64,000 nucleotides of DNA, from the NCBI RefSeq assembly GCF_011764545.1, contig NZ_AP022870.1:3890001-3954000 (forward strand), written 5' to 3'. The DNA is from Phytohabitans flavus. GTDB lineage: Bacteria > Actinomycetota > Actinomycetes > Mycobacteriales > Micromonosporaceae. The position numbers were made by a program, and so were the translations under genes. Every line of letters begins with the position of its first letter. Position 1 is the first letter of the stretch. The notes beneath the pieces were generated by a model, which saw nothing but the letters and a program-made list of their open reading frames with translations, searched no databases and was not told the DNA's origin. This document shows positions 26,281 through 34,800 of the stretch, one piece after another.

Positions 26281-28803
26281 TCAGGCGGGTGGGCGGTTTC
26301 TCAGGGCGATCACGGTGGCGCCCGGGTGGAGGCTGGGCGCTAGGGAGCCGCGGACGCCGTCGACGCCGTCGCGCAGGGCTTCCAGCAGCTCGCCGGCCTT
26401 CATCGCGCGGCCGAACAGGTGGCCCTGGCCGGCGGTGCAGCCCAGCTCCCACAGGGCCTGGCGCTGGTCGGCCGTCTCGACGCCCTCCGCGACCACCGTC
26501 AGGCCGAGCGAGCGGCCCAGCTCGACCGTGGAGCGGACCGCGGCGGCGGCCTGGGCGGAGGTGCGCATCGCGGCGACGAACGTGTGGTCGATCTTCAGCT
26601 CGTGTACCGGTATCTCGGAGACGATGGACAGCGACGACTGGCCGGTGCCGAAGTCGTCCAGCGCCAGCCGCACACCGGCCGCGCGAAGGCTGGCAAGCAC
26701 GCGCTCGACGGCCTGGAGCTGGCCGACCGAGGTGGTCTCGGCCAGCTCCAGCACCAGCGAGGCCGGGTCCAGCCGGTGGGCGCGCAGCTCGTCGAGGACC
26801 ATCGTGGGGAACGTGGGGTCGAGCAGGCTGTGCGGTGACACGTTCAGCGCGACGGACAGGTCGAAGCCGGCCGACTGCCACTCGCGCAGGCCCAGCAGCG
26901 CCTGGCGGAGCACCCGCGCGGTGAACGCGCCGAGCAGGTCGGAGCGCTCCACGATCGGCAGCCACTGCTTGGGCAGCAGCACGCCGTGGCGGGGGTGCTG
27001 CCACCGGGTACGCGTCTCGGCCGCGACCACCTCGCCGCTGCCCAGGTCGACGATCGGCTGGAAGCGGACGGCGAACTCGCCCTCCGCCACCGCCCGGGCC
27101 AGCTCACCGCCGAGCGAGAGCTGCCGGTGGTCGGCGGTGTCCCGGCCGTGCTGGTAGTCCACGATGGACACTCCGGCACGCTTGGCCTGGTACATCGCCA
27201 CGTCGGCGCGGCGCAGCAGCTCACCGGCGCTGACCCCGGGACCGGCGAGCGCGATGCCGGCACTGGCCTGCACGGTGACCTGCATGCCGGCGAGGCCGAC
27301 CGGCTCGCGGAGGCAGTCGAGGATGCGGCGGGCGCGGTGGATCGCGGTGGCCGGGGCGGGGAGGTTGTCGAGCAGGATCGCGAACTCGTCGCCGCCCAGC
27401 CGAGCCACCCGCGCGCCGTGCTCGCCGGCGGCGGCGTCCAACCGGCCGGCCACCTCGACCAGGAGCTGGTCGCCGAAGGCGTGGCCGAGCGTGTCGTTGA
27501 CCTCCTTGAACCGGTTGAGGTCGACGAGCGCCAGCGCGCGGGTACCGCTGCCGGACTGCTCCTGCGCGTCGCCGAGGCGGTCGAGCAGCGCACGCCTGTT
27601 GTCGAGGCCGGTGAGCGAGTCGTGGCGGGCGTCGCTGGCGTGCCGCTCGGACTGCTCGTGCAGGTCGGCGTAGGCGCGGGCATTGAGGATCGCGGTGGTC
27701 AGCGACGCGCCGAACGCCCGCAGCGTGCTCTCCTCCCGCCCCTGGATCCCGCCCGTCAACGGCGGCAGCGCGAGCCGCAGCACGCCGATCGCACTGCCAT
27801 CCCGCCCGCCGAGGAAACGGCTGGCGGTCAGCTCGGCCGGCTGCGGCGCCTTGCTGGACGGCCCGTCGTAGAGCACACCGTCGACGTCGGCACGGACGAG
27901 CCGGCACGGCTCGACGTCCCAGAGCTCGACCTGGGCCTGCCGGGCGCCGAAGACCGCAACCGCGCCACGGGCCGCGGTGCGCAGGACACCGTCGAGATCG
28001 ACGCCGTTGAGCGCGTCGGTGGCGGCCGCGAGCTGCTCCCACGTGGCGCGCTCGGCGCGCAGGTGCAGCCGGTGCATGTAGAGGAGATAGAGGACGAGCT
28101 GCGCCAGCGGTATCGCGATCAGGAGCCGCGGGTCGAACGCGACAAGGCCGACCGCGGCGCCGGCCAGGAGCAGGCCGGCGAAGTCGACGAGGACCCGCAC
28201 GTCGAGGTCGGTGCGCCAGACCTGGGCCCACGAGCGGCCGGTGGCGAGCGCCACGGTGGCCGGCGTGACGGTGTGCTCGACCGCGGCGAACGCGGCGGCG
28301 GCCAGCGGCAGCGCCACCACATACGTGGTCCAGTGCTGGGTGAGCAGGTCGCCGTCGAGAGACGAATGGACGCCGGCCGCCCAGGCCGCATACGTCGCGG
28401 CGGTGACGGCGAGGATGTCCTTGCCACCGTTGTGCAGGGCCTTGTGCAGCGAGGCACCCCGGTGGCGGGCCACGAGGCGGGCGAACAGCACGCCGGTAGC
28501 CGCGCAGACGATGGTCCACTCCGGCGGCAGGAGGACCGTGAGGGTCAGCATCGCGGCCGAGGCGGCGCTCAGCCGGAGCTGGGTGCGGATCCGGACGGGC
28601 GCCGAGCAGGCCGTGCCGACCGCGACGAGGCCGACCGCGATGACGAGGTAGAGCCACTCCGCCGGCGAGGGGGCGGCGAGTTGGGCGGCCGCCCAGGCAA
28701 CGCATCCGGCCGCCAAAAACAGGACGAGACCGGTCAACAGCCGCAGCCGCCCGGTCTCACCCTCGCTCACGCCGACCAGCTCTCTACTGTGGAGGCTCGC
28801 CAT
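26281..28803 (-). CDS. Membrane GGDEF-EAL protein (cyclic di-GMP turnover)
   Basis: 840 residues. The N-terminal ~230 residues form about seven to eight membrane helices. A GAF-like sensor segment follows, then a GGDEF domain with an intact RLGGDEF site (about residue 468), then an EAL domain. The EAL signature itself is changed to ETR (AAETRTRW), while DDFGTGQSSLS, KIDHTF and AEGVET are kept. The synthase half looks active; the phosphodiesterase half may be altered. It would set cyclic di-GMP levels, which control development in actinomycetes. Encoded alone. Confidence 0.9.
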   Translation of the reverse strand: MASLHSRELVGVSEGETGRLRLLTGLVLFLAAGCVAWAAAQLAAPSPAEWLYLVIAVGLVAVGTACSAPVRIRTQLRLSAASAAMLTLTVLLPPEWTIVCAATGVLFARLVARHRGASLHKALHNGGKDILAVTAATYAAWAAGVHSSLDGDLLTQHWTTYVVALPLAAAAFAAVEHTVTPATVALATGRSWAQVWRTDLDVRVLVDFAGLLLAGAAVGLVAFDPRLLIAIPLAQLVLYLLYMHRLHLRAERATWEQLAAATDALNGVDLDGVLRTAARGAVAVFGARQAQVELWDVEPCRLVRADVDGVLYDGPSSKAPQPAELTASRFLGGRDGSAIGVLRLALPPLTGGIQGREESTLRAFGASLTTAILNARAYADLHEQSERHASDARHDSLTGLDNRRALLDRLGDAQEQSGSGTRALALVDLNRFKEVNDTLGHAFGDQLLVEVAGRLDAAAGEHGARVARLGGDEFAILLDNLPAPATAIHRARRILDCLREPVGLAGMQVTVQASAGIALAGPGVSAGELLRRADVAMYQAKRAGVSIVDYQHGRDTADHRQLSLGGELARAVAEGEFAVRFQPIVDLGSGEVVAAETRTRWQHPRHGVLLPKQWLPIVERSDLLGAFTARVLRQALLGLREWQSAGFDLSVALNVSPHSLLDPTFPTMVLDELRAHRLDPASLVLELAETTSVGQLQAVERVLASLRAAGVRLALDDFGTGQSSLSIVSEIPVHELKIDHTFVAAMRTSAQAAAAVRSTVELGRSLGLTVVAEGVETADQRQALWELGCTAGQGHLFGRAMKAGELLEALRDGVDGVRGSLAPSLHPGATVIALRNRPPA

Positions 28804-29276
28804 CGACCGATCGACATTCGGTCAGGCTACCGCAGCACTGAGTGAGATCGACACCCTGAGTGGGTCTCATCCCCAGTCGTGATTGCGTCGCATGGTCGTT
28901 CCTCCCTCCGCGTCGCCCGGGCACACGGTAGGGAGAATTCGCCCTGGAAAGGAAGCTTAAAACGTCCCTTGAACCACACTGAGCCTATTCAGGCGCATCT
29001 GTAACGTTCCGTCTGATTTGCGCAACGCTCCGCAACCGATCATGAAGCGTCACGACCCGGAGCGAGACCACGCGGAGTAACCCTCAAGCGGCACTTTACC
29101 CAGCTCAGGTCACATCAGCACCAGTGGTTTCACCCTGGGGTCCCCCTCATCGATGGACGGTTGCGGCGCGTATCGACGCGGTTCTACCAGATACCCGCCG
29201 TGACCTGGCACCCACAGTGCACTCCGGACCCATAGCCGGTACGGGCGGGCGAACTTAGGCCCGGTACGCTCGCGCG
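28804..29276. other. Intergenic region, 473 bp, no gene seen
   Basis: This gap separates two divergent genes and is less GC-rich than its surroundings, so it should hold both promoters. No long ORF, repeat family member or hairpin of note was found. GAGTG motifs recur near 28839-28865, without a clear operator pattern. Confidence 0.5.
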
Positions 29277-29906
29277 GTGGAGGATTCGGGGGCGTTACGG
29301 CGGCGTGGCCGTCCCCGCGACCCCGATATGGAGGCGCGGGTCTACAGCATTGCCGTCCTTGTCTTCGCCGAGAAGGGCTGGGCGGGGTTCACGCTGGACG
29401 AGGTGGCCCGCCGTTCCGGCGTCGGCAAGGCCTCGGTCTACCTGCGCTGGCGCGACAAGCGCGAGCTGCTGCTCGCCGCGATGCGCGACCGGCTGGAGCC
29501 CTTCCAGGGCTGGACCCACACCGGTGACCTGCGCGAAGACCTCAAGGCGATGGCGCGGTACGTCTTCCAGATGTACTGGGGCTGGTCCGGCCTGGCGATC
29601 ATGCGGCTGTGGCTGGACGCCCGCACCTACCCCGACCTCTTCGCCGACCTGCGCGACTTCTACCTCTTCGGCAGCGTCCGCACGGTCGAGGCGATGATCG
29701 CCTCGGCGGTCGACCGGGGCGAGCTGCCCGTCGGCACCGCGCCCGCGCTCGTCCTCGGCACGATGTTCGGCGTCGCCACGGTCCAGGTCTCGGTGGCACC
29801 GCCGGCGCCGGGCGAAGACGTCACCGCGCGCACCGAGGAGTACGTCGACAACCTCGTCGACATGGTCCTGAGCGGCCTGCGCGGCGGACACACGCCGGCG
29901 TCCTAG
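29277..29906 (+). CDS. TetR family transcriptional regulator
   Basis: 209 residues from a GTG start. The N-terminal DNA-binding domain is typical: LDEVARRSGVGKASVYLRWRDKRELL (about residues 40-65). The C-terminal ligand domain belongs to the TetR C-terminal type found with PaaR/AefR-like regulators. It lies 55 bp upstream of the HtrA-like protease gene on the same strand. Its targets are unknown. Confidence 0.9.
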   Translation: MEDSGALRRRGRPRDPDMEARVYSIAVLVFAEKGWAGFTLDEVARRSGVGKASVYLRWRDKRELLLAAMRDRLEPFQGWTHTGDLREDLKAMARYVFQMYWGWSGLAIMRLWLDARTYPDLFADLRDFYLFGSVRTVEAMIASAVDRGELPVGTAPALVLGTMFGVATVQVSVAPPAPGEDVTARTEEYVDNLVDMVLSGLRGGHTPAS

Positions 29907-29961
29907 CGAGAATTCCTCGTCTCCGTTCAGCCATTGACGCCCGCCGTCCGTATCTCCGGGC

Positions 29962-30864
29962 ATGACGGCGATGCTGGGGTACGACGATCCGGGTGGCCCG
30001 TACCGCCCAGCCGGCCAGCACTACGAGCCCTGGCCGGGGCCGCGCACGTACCCCCGGCACCGCGCGGACCTGCCCCCGGGCACGGTCTGGGACGCGCCCC
30101 CGCCGGACCGGTCCCGCCGGCGCGGTCCGGGCCGGCTCCTGCTCGCGGGGCTGCTGATCGCCGTGTTCTCGGCCGCGTCGGGCGGCGCCGCCGGCTGGTA
30201 CGCCTCCCTCTGGGCCAACGTGACGCAGGCGCCGCGCCTGGCCGCGGACGCCGCGGTACCGGAGGCGCTGATCGGCGCCGCCGAGGTGGCGCTGTCCGGG
30301 GTGGTGTCGATCGAGGTGGTGAGCGACGACGAGGCCTCGTCCGGCTCCGGCTTCGTCATCGACGGCAAGGGCCACATCGTGACGAACAACCATGTCGTGG
30401 CTTCCGGCGGCCGGATCACGGTGATCGGCCAGGACGGCGAGGAGCGCACCGCGCGGCTGGTCGGCCGGGTGGAGCGGACCGACATCGCGGTGCTGCGGGT
30501 GGGCGATGGCGCGGAGGCGTTCCGCCCGCTCAAGCTGGGCCGGAGCGCGGACCTCAAGGTGGGCGAGCCGGTGCTCGCGGTCGGTTCGCCGCTCGGCCTG
30601 TCCGGCAGCGTGACCGCCGGCATCGTGAGCGCCGTCGACCGGCAGGTGCGGATGGGTGACGCGGGGCGGCAGTCGGCGGTACAGACCGACGCCTCGATCA
30701 ACCCGGGCAACTCGGGCGGGCCGCTGGTCAACGCCCGCGGCCAGGTCGTCGGGGTGAACACCGCGATCGCCACGATCGACGGAAGCGGCAACATCGGCAT
30801 CGGCTTCGCCATCCCGATCGAGCGGGCCGCGCAAACCGCCCAAGAGATCATCTCGGCGGCGTAA
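29962..30864 (+). CDS. Trypsin-like serine protease (HtrA/DegP type) without PDZ domain
   Basis: 300 residues. A Pro-rich cytoplasmic segment and one membrane helix (about residues 58-80) anchor it with the protease outside. The catalytic triad is His in TNNHVV, Asp in RTDIAVLRV and Ser in NPGNSGGPL. HtrA proteins degrade or refold damaged envelope proteins. The C-terminus stops right after the protease domain, so the usual PDZ regulator is absent, as in several small actinobacterial members. Confidence 0.9.
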   Translation: MTAMLGYDDPGGPYRPAGQHYEPWPGPRTYPRHRADLPPGTVWDAPPPDRSRRRGPGRLLLAGLLIAVFSAASGGAAGWYASLWANVTQAPRLAADAAVPEALIGAAEVALSGVVSIEVVSDDEASSGSGFVIDGKGHIVTNNHVVASGGRITVIGQDGEERTARLVGRVERTDIAVLRVGDGAEAFRPLKLGRSADLKVGEPVLAVGSPLGLSGSVTAGIVSAVDRQVRMGDAGRQSAVQTDASINPGNSGGPLVNARGQVVGVNTAIATIDGSGNIGIGFAIPIERAAQTAQEIISAA

Positions 30865-30873
30865 GCTGCGGCG

Positions 30874-31473
30874 GTGGGAATCGTCACGCCGGGCTTTCGC
30901 GGCCGGCCGCGTTCGTCCGGGCCGGACCTGCCGCCCGGGCAGTACCTGACGCACGACTTCCCCGTGCTCTCCGCCGGCCCCACGCCCCGGGTGCCGATGG
31001 ACCGGTGGGAGTTCGTGATCACCACCGAGACGTCCCGTGCGCACCGGTGGACCTGGGCCGACATGATGGCGCTGCCCAGCGAGACGCCCACCGTCGACAT
31101 CCACTGCGTGACGAAGTGGTCCAAGCTCGGCACCACCTGGCAGGGCGTCTCCCTCGACACGCTGATGTCCGATGTGGACACCGCCGCCGACTACGCGCTC
31201 GTCCAGTCGTACGGCGGGTACACCACCAACCTCCCGCTCACCGACCTGCTCGACGGGCAGGCCTGGCTGGCGTACAAGTTCGACGGCGAAGACCTCCACC
31301 CCGAGCACGGCGGCCCGGCCCGGATGCTCATCCCGCACCTGTACTTCTGGAAGTCGGCCAAGTGGGTGCGCGGCATCCAGCTGCGCTTCGACAACGAGCC
31401 CGGGTTCTGGGAGACGGCCGGCTACCACGACTACGGTGACCCGTGGCGCGAGCAGCGGTACCAGGGCGACTGA
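30874..31473 (+). CDS. Sulfite oxidase-like molybdopterin oxidoreductase
   Basis: 199 residues from a GTG start. It has the oxidoreductase molybdopterin-binding fold (PF00174 type), with the molybdenum-ligand Cys in DIHCVTKWSK and YGGYTTNLPL after it, but no haem domain and no Tat signal, so it is cytoplasmic. It is shorter than MsrP/YedY proteins. The next gene encodes a flavoreductase that overlaps it by 31 bases, suggesting a two-component electron-transfer pair. The substrate is unknown. Confidence 0.85.
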   Translation: MGIVTPGFRGRPRSSGPDLPPGQYLTHDFPVLSAGPTPRVPMDRWEFVITTETSRAHRWTWADMMALPSETPTVDIHCVTKWSKLGTTWQGVSLDTLMSDVDTAADYALVQSYGGYTTNLPLTDLLDGQAWLAYKFDGEDLHPEHGGPARMLIPHLYFWKSAKWVRGIQLRFDNEPGFWETAGYHDYGDPWREQRYQGD

Positions 31474-32195
31474 CCTGGCGGGTCGCCAAGCTGGCGGAGG
31501 CCCGGACCGAGACCCCGACCGCCCGCACGCTTGTGCTCGACGTGCCCGGCTGGCCCGGCCACCTCGCCGGCCAGCACGTCGACGTGCGCCTGACCGCCGA
31601 AGACGGGTACACCGCCCAGCGCAGCTACTCGATCGCCGCGCCGGCCGACGGCGACCGGATCGAGCTCACCATCCAGGCGGTACCGGAAGGTGAGGTCTCC
31701 CCGTACCTGATCGACGTCTACGGCACCGGCGACCCGGTGGAGGTGCGCGGCCCGGTCGGCGGCTGGTTCGTGTGGCGTCCCACCAGCATGGACCCGGTGC
31801 TGCTGGTCGCCGGCGGCTCCGGCATCGTGCCGCTGATGGCGATGATCCGGGCGCGGCGGGCGGCGGGCAGCCGCATCCCGTTCCGCCTGATCTACTCGGT
31901 GCGCACGCCCGGCGACGTCTACTACGCCGACGAGCTGCGCCGCCGGGCCCGGGACGACGCCGGCCTCGACGTCACGTACGCGTACACCCGCGAGGTGCCG
32001 GAGGGCTGGCCGAACCCGCCGCACCGGATCGGCGTCGCCGACGTCAACACCAACGGCTGGCCGCCCGCCCTCACCCCGGACTGCTACGTGTGCGGCCCGA
32101 CCGGGTTCGTCGAGGCGGTCGCGGACATCCTCGTCGCGCTCGGACACGACCCCCGTCGCGTCCGTACCGAACGCTTCGGCCCGACTGGAGGCTGA
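31443..32195 (+). CDS. FAD/NAD(P)-binding ferredoxin reductase-type oxidoreductase
   Basis: 250 residues from a GTG start inside the preceding gene. FAD-binding signature RSYSIAAP lies near residue 60, and the nucleotide-binding segment VAGGSGIVPLMAM near residue 122, followed by YVCGPTGFVEAV near the end. It lacks an iron-sulfur domain. It probably shuttles electrons between NAD(P)H and the sulfite-oxidase-like partner. A start a few codons later (near LTWRVAKL) is possible and would remove most of the overlap. Confidence 0.87.
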   Translation: MARAAVPGRLTWRVAKLAEARTETPTARTLVLDVPGWPGHLAGQHVDVRLTAEDGYTAQRSYSIAAPADGDRIELTIQAVPEGEVSPYLIDVYGTGDPVEVRGPVGGWFVWRPTSMDPVLLVAGGSGIVPLMAMIRARRAAGSRIPFRLIYSVRTPGDVYYADELRRRARDDAGLDVTYAYTREVPEGWPNPPHRIGVADVNTNGWPPALTPDCYVCGPTGFVEAVADILVALGHDPRRVRTERFGPTGG

Positions 32196-32196
32196 C

Positions 32197-32475
32197 ATGA
32201 TCGAGCCGCGCATGGACCTCGGCCCGCACCTCGACGGCAACGTGCTGGCCGGGCCGCTGCGGGAGATCTTCGCGATGGACGTTACGGCGGCGACAAGCCG
32301 CTGCGCCTCCTGCGGCGCGGTCGGGGCGGTGGCTGCCCTGCACGTGTACGCGAACGCGCCCGGCATGGTCGCCCGCTGCCCCACCTGCGAGGAGGTAGTG
32401 CTGCGCATGGTCCGCACACCCGACGCGGCCTGGCTCGACATGCGCGGCACGGTCTCGCTCCGCATCCCCATGTGA
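32197..32475 (+). CDS. DUF6510 family zinc-ribbon protein
   Basis: 92 residues, starting 1 base after the flavoreductase stop. Two Cys pairs, CASC (near 37) and CPTC (near 65), form a zinc ribbon. The family is found beside the same molybdopterin protein and flavoreductase pair in actinobacteria; its function is unknown. The conserved trio implies it helps assembly or electron transfer (inference). Confidence 0.82.
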   Translation: MIEPRMDLGPHLDGNVLAGPLREIFAMDVTAATSRCASCGAVGAVAALHVYANAPGMVARCPTCEEVVLRMVRTPDAAWLDMRGTVSLRIPM

Positions 32476-32847
32476 CCGACCACGGCCCCCCGTTCAGCTC
32501 CGGCCTGGGGCCTCCGTTCGCCTCCGGCCGGAACGCGGACGTCTACGCGCTGGATGGCGGCTTGGTGCTGCGCCGCCCTCTACGGCCCGCCCGACCTCGA
32601 TCTGGCGATGACCGCGCTGATCGGCGCCGAGGTTGCCGTCGACCCGGCCTTCGCGCTGCGGGCGGTGGCCCGCGCGCTGATCGGCCCGTACCTCGCGTAC
32701 GCCGGCGGCCGCCCGCTCGACCAACTCGACGCCGCGGTCGCCATCCGTGCCGGCAACCCGGCGCTCAGCCCGATCGAGGTGTCGAGGCTTGGCGAGGCGG
32801 CCGCGCTGGTGGTCTACAGTGCGCGGAGTGTTCGCGATCTCTCTTGA
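32472..32847 (+). pseudogene. Remnant of an aminoglycoside phosphotransferase-like kinase with its core deleted
   Basis: The first 35 codons (GPPFASGRNADVYALDGG) match the N-terminal glycine loop of APH-like kinases. Then, in another frame, YGPPDLDLAMTALIGAEVAVDPAF to the end matches the C-terminal helical lobe. The join is at about 32575-32580. The catalytic loop (HxDxxxxN) and metal-binding Asp are absent, so about 100 codons have been lost and the product cannot be a kinase. The start also shows a 24-base tandem duplication (GPPFSSGL, GPPFASGR). The 3' end overlaps the next gene. Confidence 0.75.
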
Positions 32848-33385
32848 CGGCGGGGCCGAGCTGCGCCCGCTGGAGCCCTGGCAGGCCGAGGAGTTCCTGG
32901 CCCACATCGACCGGGCGCGCGCCGCGGTCGACCCGTGGATCCCGTGGGCTTCCCTGACGACGTCCGTCGAGTCGGCCCGGACAACCCTCCAGCGGTACGC
33001 CGACCGGACCGCCGCCGACACCGGCCGGATCTACGGCATCTGGCTCGACGGCACGCTGGTGGGCGGCACGATGTTCGTGCGCTTCGACGCGGAGGCCGGC
33101 AACTGTGAGATCGGCTGCTGGCTGGAGCCGGCCGGGCAGGGCCGCGGCCTCATCACCCGCGCCGCACGCCACCTGATCGACTGGGCGGTACGAGTCCGCG
33201 GCATGCACCGCATCATCTGGCAAACCCGCCCCGACAACACCGCCAGCCGCAACGTAGCCCAACGCCTAGGCATGACCCTGGACGCCACACTCCGCGCCGA
33301 CTACCCCTACAAGGGCACCCGCTACGACACCGAGGTCTGGTCCCTACTCGCGCCAGAGTGGCTCGAGCCCGCCTCGCGCAGTTGA
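32828..33385 (+). CDS. GNAT N-acetyltransferase (RimJ/RimL-like)
   Basis: 185 residues from a GTG start inside the end of the phosphotransferase remnant. The acetyl-CoA site shows as WLEPAGQGRGLITRAARHLIDWA, followed by HRIIWQTRPDNTASRNVAQRLGM, typical of ribosomal-protein-type N-acetyltransferases that modify protein N-termini or small amines. The substrate cannot be told. Its stop codon lies within the left arm of an inverted repeat. Confidence 0.88.
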   Translation: MFAISLDGGAELRPLEPWQAEEFLAHIDRARAAVDPWIPWASLTTSVESARTTLQRYADRTAADTGRIYGIWLDGTLVGGTMFVRFDAEAGNCEIGCWLEPAGQGRGLITRAARHLIDWAVRVRGMHRIIWQTRPDNTASRNVAQRLGMTLDATLRADYPYKGTRYDTEVWSLLAPEWLEPASRS

Positions 33386-33442
33386 TCAGGGAGTTGGTGG
33401 GCGTGGCGCGCGGTGTGTCGCTCCTCAAAGTCCCTGATCAAC
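33381..33442. repeat. 12-bp perfect inverted repeat with 38-base spacer
   Basis: GTTGATCAGGGA at 33381-33392 and TCCCTGATCAAC at 33431-33442. It lies between two converging genes, with the GNAT stop codon in the left arm. The shape is that of a long-loop hairpin and may act as a terminator or be a member of an intergenic palindrome family sharing GATC near the arm ends. Confidence 0.7.
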
Positions 33443-33459
33443 GGGCCTAACTGGTGGCG

Positions 33460-33909
33460 CTAGCGGCACCAGGCGTGGATTTTTGGGCCGGCTAGGCCGA
33501 AGAGAAGCGCGCCGTAGAACGCCACCGCTAGCCACGACTGGCCTGAGCCCAGGCGGTCGGTCGCGGCGGCGAGGATGACCAGCACGACGTTCGCGACGCA
33601 GACGAGCATCGCCAGCACGCGGCCTTGGGCCCAGCCGACGAAGACGCCGACGCCGGCGACCACCTGGGTGCCCGCCAGCAGCATCGCGAACACGCCCGCG
33701 GCGACGACCCGGGCCTCCTCGCCGTGGGACACCGCGTCCTCGACGACCAGCGCACCGATCACTGCACCAAGCGCCCCGAAGAGGACGAGCAGCAGCGCGA
33801 CGACCCAGACCGAGGCCGGGCGGGTCGCGGGCCGCTCGGGCTCGGGCGGCCGGTAGCGAGGTCGAAGGGGCGGCTTGCGCCCGGTGCCGTTGTCAGCCAT
33901 CGAGCGCAT
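33460..33909 (-). CDS. Small integral membrane protein, function unknown
   Basis: 149 residues. A basic, Pro-rich cytoplasmic tail (~30 residues) is followed by four hydrophobic helices (VWVVALLLVLFGALGAVIG, VVAAGVFAMLLAGTQVVAG, VLAMLVCVANVVLVILAA and LAVAFYGALLFGLAG). No family motif is recognised. It stands alone, converging on the GNAT gene. Confidence 0.75.
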   Translation of the reverse strand: MRSMADNGTGRKPPLRPRYRPPEPERPATRPASVWVVALLLVLFGALGAVIGALVVEDAVSHGEEARVVAAGVFAMLLAGTQVVAGVGVFVGWAQGRVLAMLVCVANVVLVILAAATDRLGSGQSWLAVAFYGALLFGLAGPKIHAWCR

Positions 33910-34012
33910 GCTATCCAGCTCGATCTACTGTGGACCACGGCTGACTCCAAGCCCGGGTTGACTCGGCAGTAACATACGGCGAGGGACACGCGACGAGGCG
34001 GGAGGCGGCCGG

Positions 34013-34767
34013 GTGGAGCGTCGGCTGGAGGGGAAGGTCGCGCTGGTCACCGGCGCGAGTCGGGCATCGGGTACGCCGTGGCGGAGCGCCTTGTCGCCGA
34101 GGGGGCTCGGGTCTGCGTGACCGCCCGCAAGGCCGAGGCGCTCCAGGAGGCGGCCGCCGCGCTCGGCGGGCCGGACGTCGTGCTCGCCGTCGCCGGCAAG
34201 GCGGACGACCCGGAGCACCAGGCGGAGACCGTGGAGCGGGCGATCGCGACGTTCGGGCGGCTGGACATCCTGGTCAACAACACCGGCATCAACCCCACCT
34301 TCGGGCCGCTGCTGGAGACGGACCCGGGCGCGGTGCGCAAGGTCTTCGAGGTGAACGTCTTCGCCGCGGTCGCCTGGCTGCGGCACGCGTACGACGCGTG
34401 GCTGGGCAAGCACGGCGGCGCGGTCGTCAACATGTCCTCGATCGCGGGCATGGGTTCGGCGCCCGGCCTCGGCGCGTACGCCGCCAGTAAGGCCGCCCTC
34501 ATCCAGGTCACCGCCCAGCTCGCGGTCGAGCTCGCACCCGGCGTACGGGTGAACGCGGTCGCGCCGGCCGTGGTGAAGACGCGGTTCGCGACCGCGCTCT
34601 TCGCCGGGCGGGAGGACGAGGTGGCGGCCGCCTACCCGCTGGGGCGGCTGGGCCTGCCGGCCGACGTGGCGGGGGCGGTGGCGTTCCTGGTCTCGCCGGA
34701 CGCCGCCTGGATCACCGGCCAGACGCTCGTGCTCGACGGCGGCCTCACGCTCACGGGCACCCTGTGA
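34013..34767 (+). CDS. SDR family oxidoreductase (FabG-like), one-base frameshift
   Basis: About 251 residues. The GTG start gives VERRLEGKVALVTGASR. Adding one G to the run at 34062-34064 continues it as GIGYAVAERLVAEGARV, the cofactor-binding TGxxxGIG turn. The NNTGINP segment, catalytic Ser (MSSIAGMGS) and YxxxK (AYAASKAA) are intact, as is the closing TGQTLVLDGGLTL. It probably reduces a 3-keto group with NADPH. A TetR gene follows on the same strand. Confidence 0.85.
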
Positions 34768-34800
34768 CGCCAGGGCTCGGCCCCGCGTGGGGCTGCGGGC

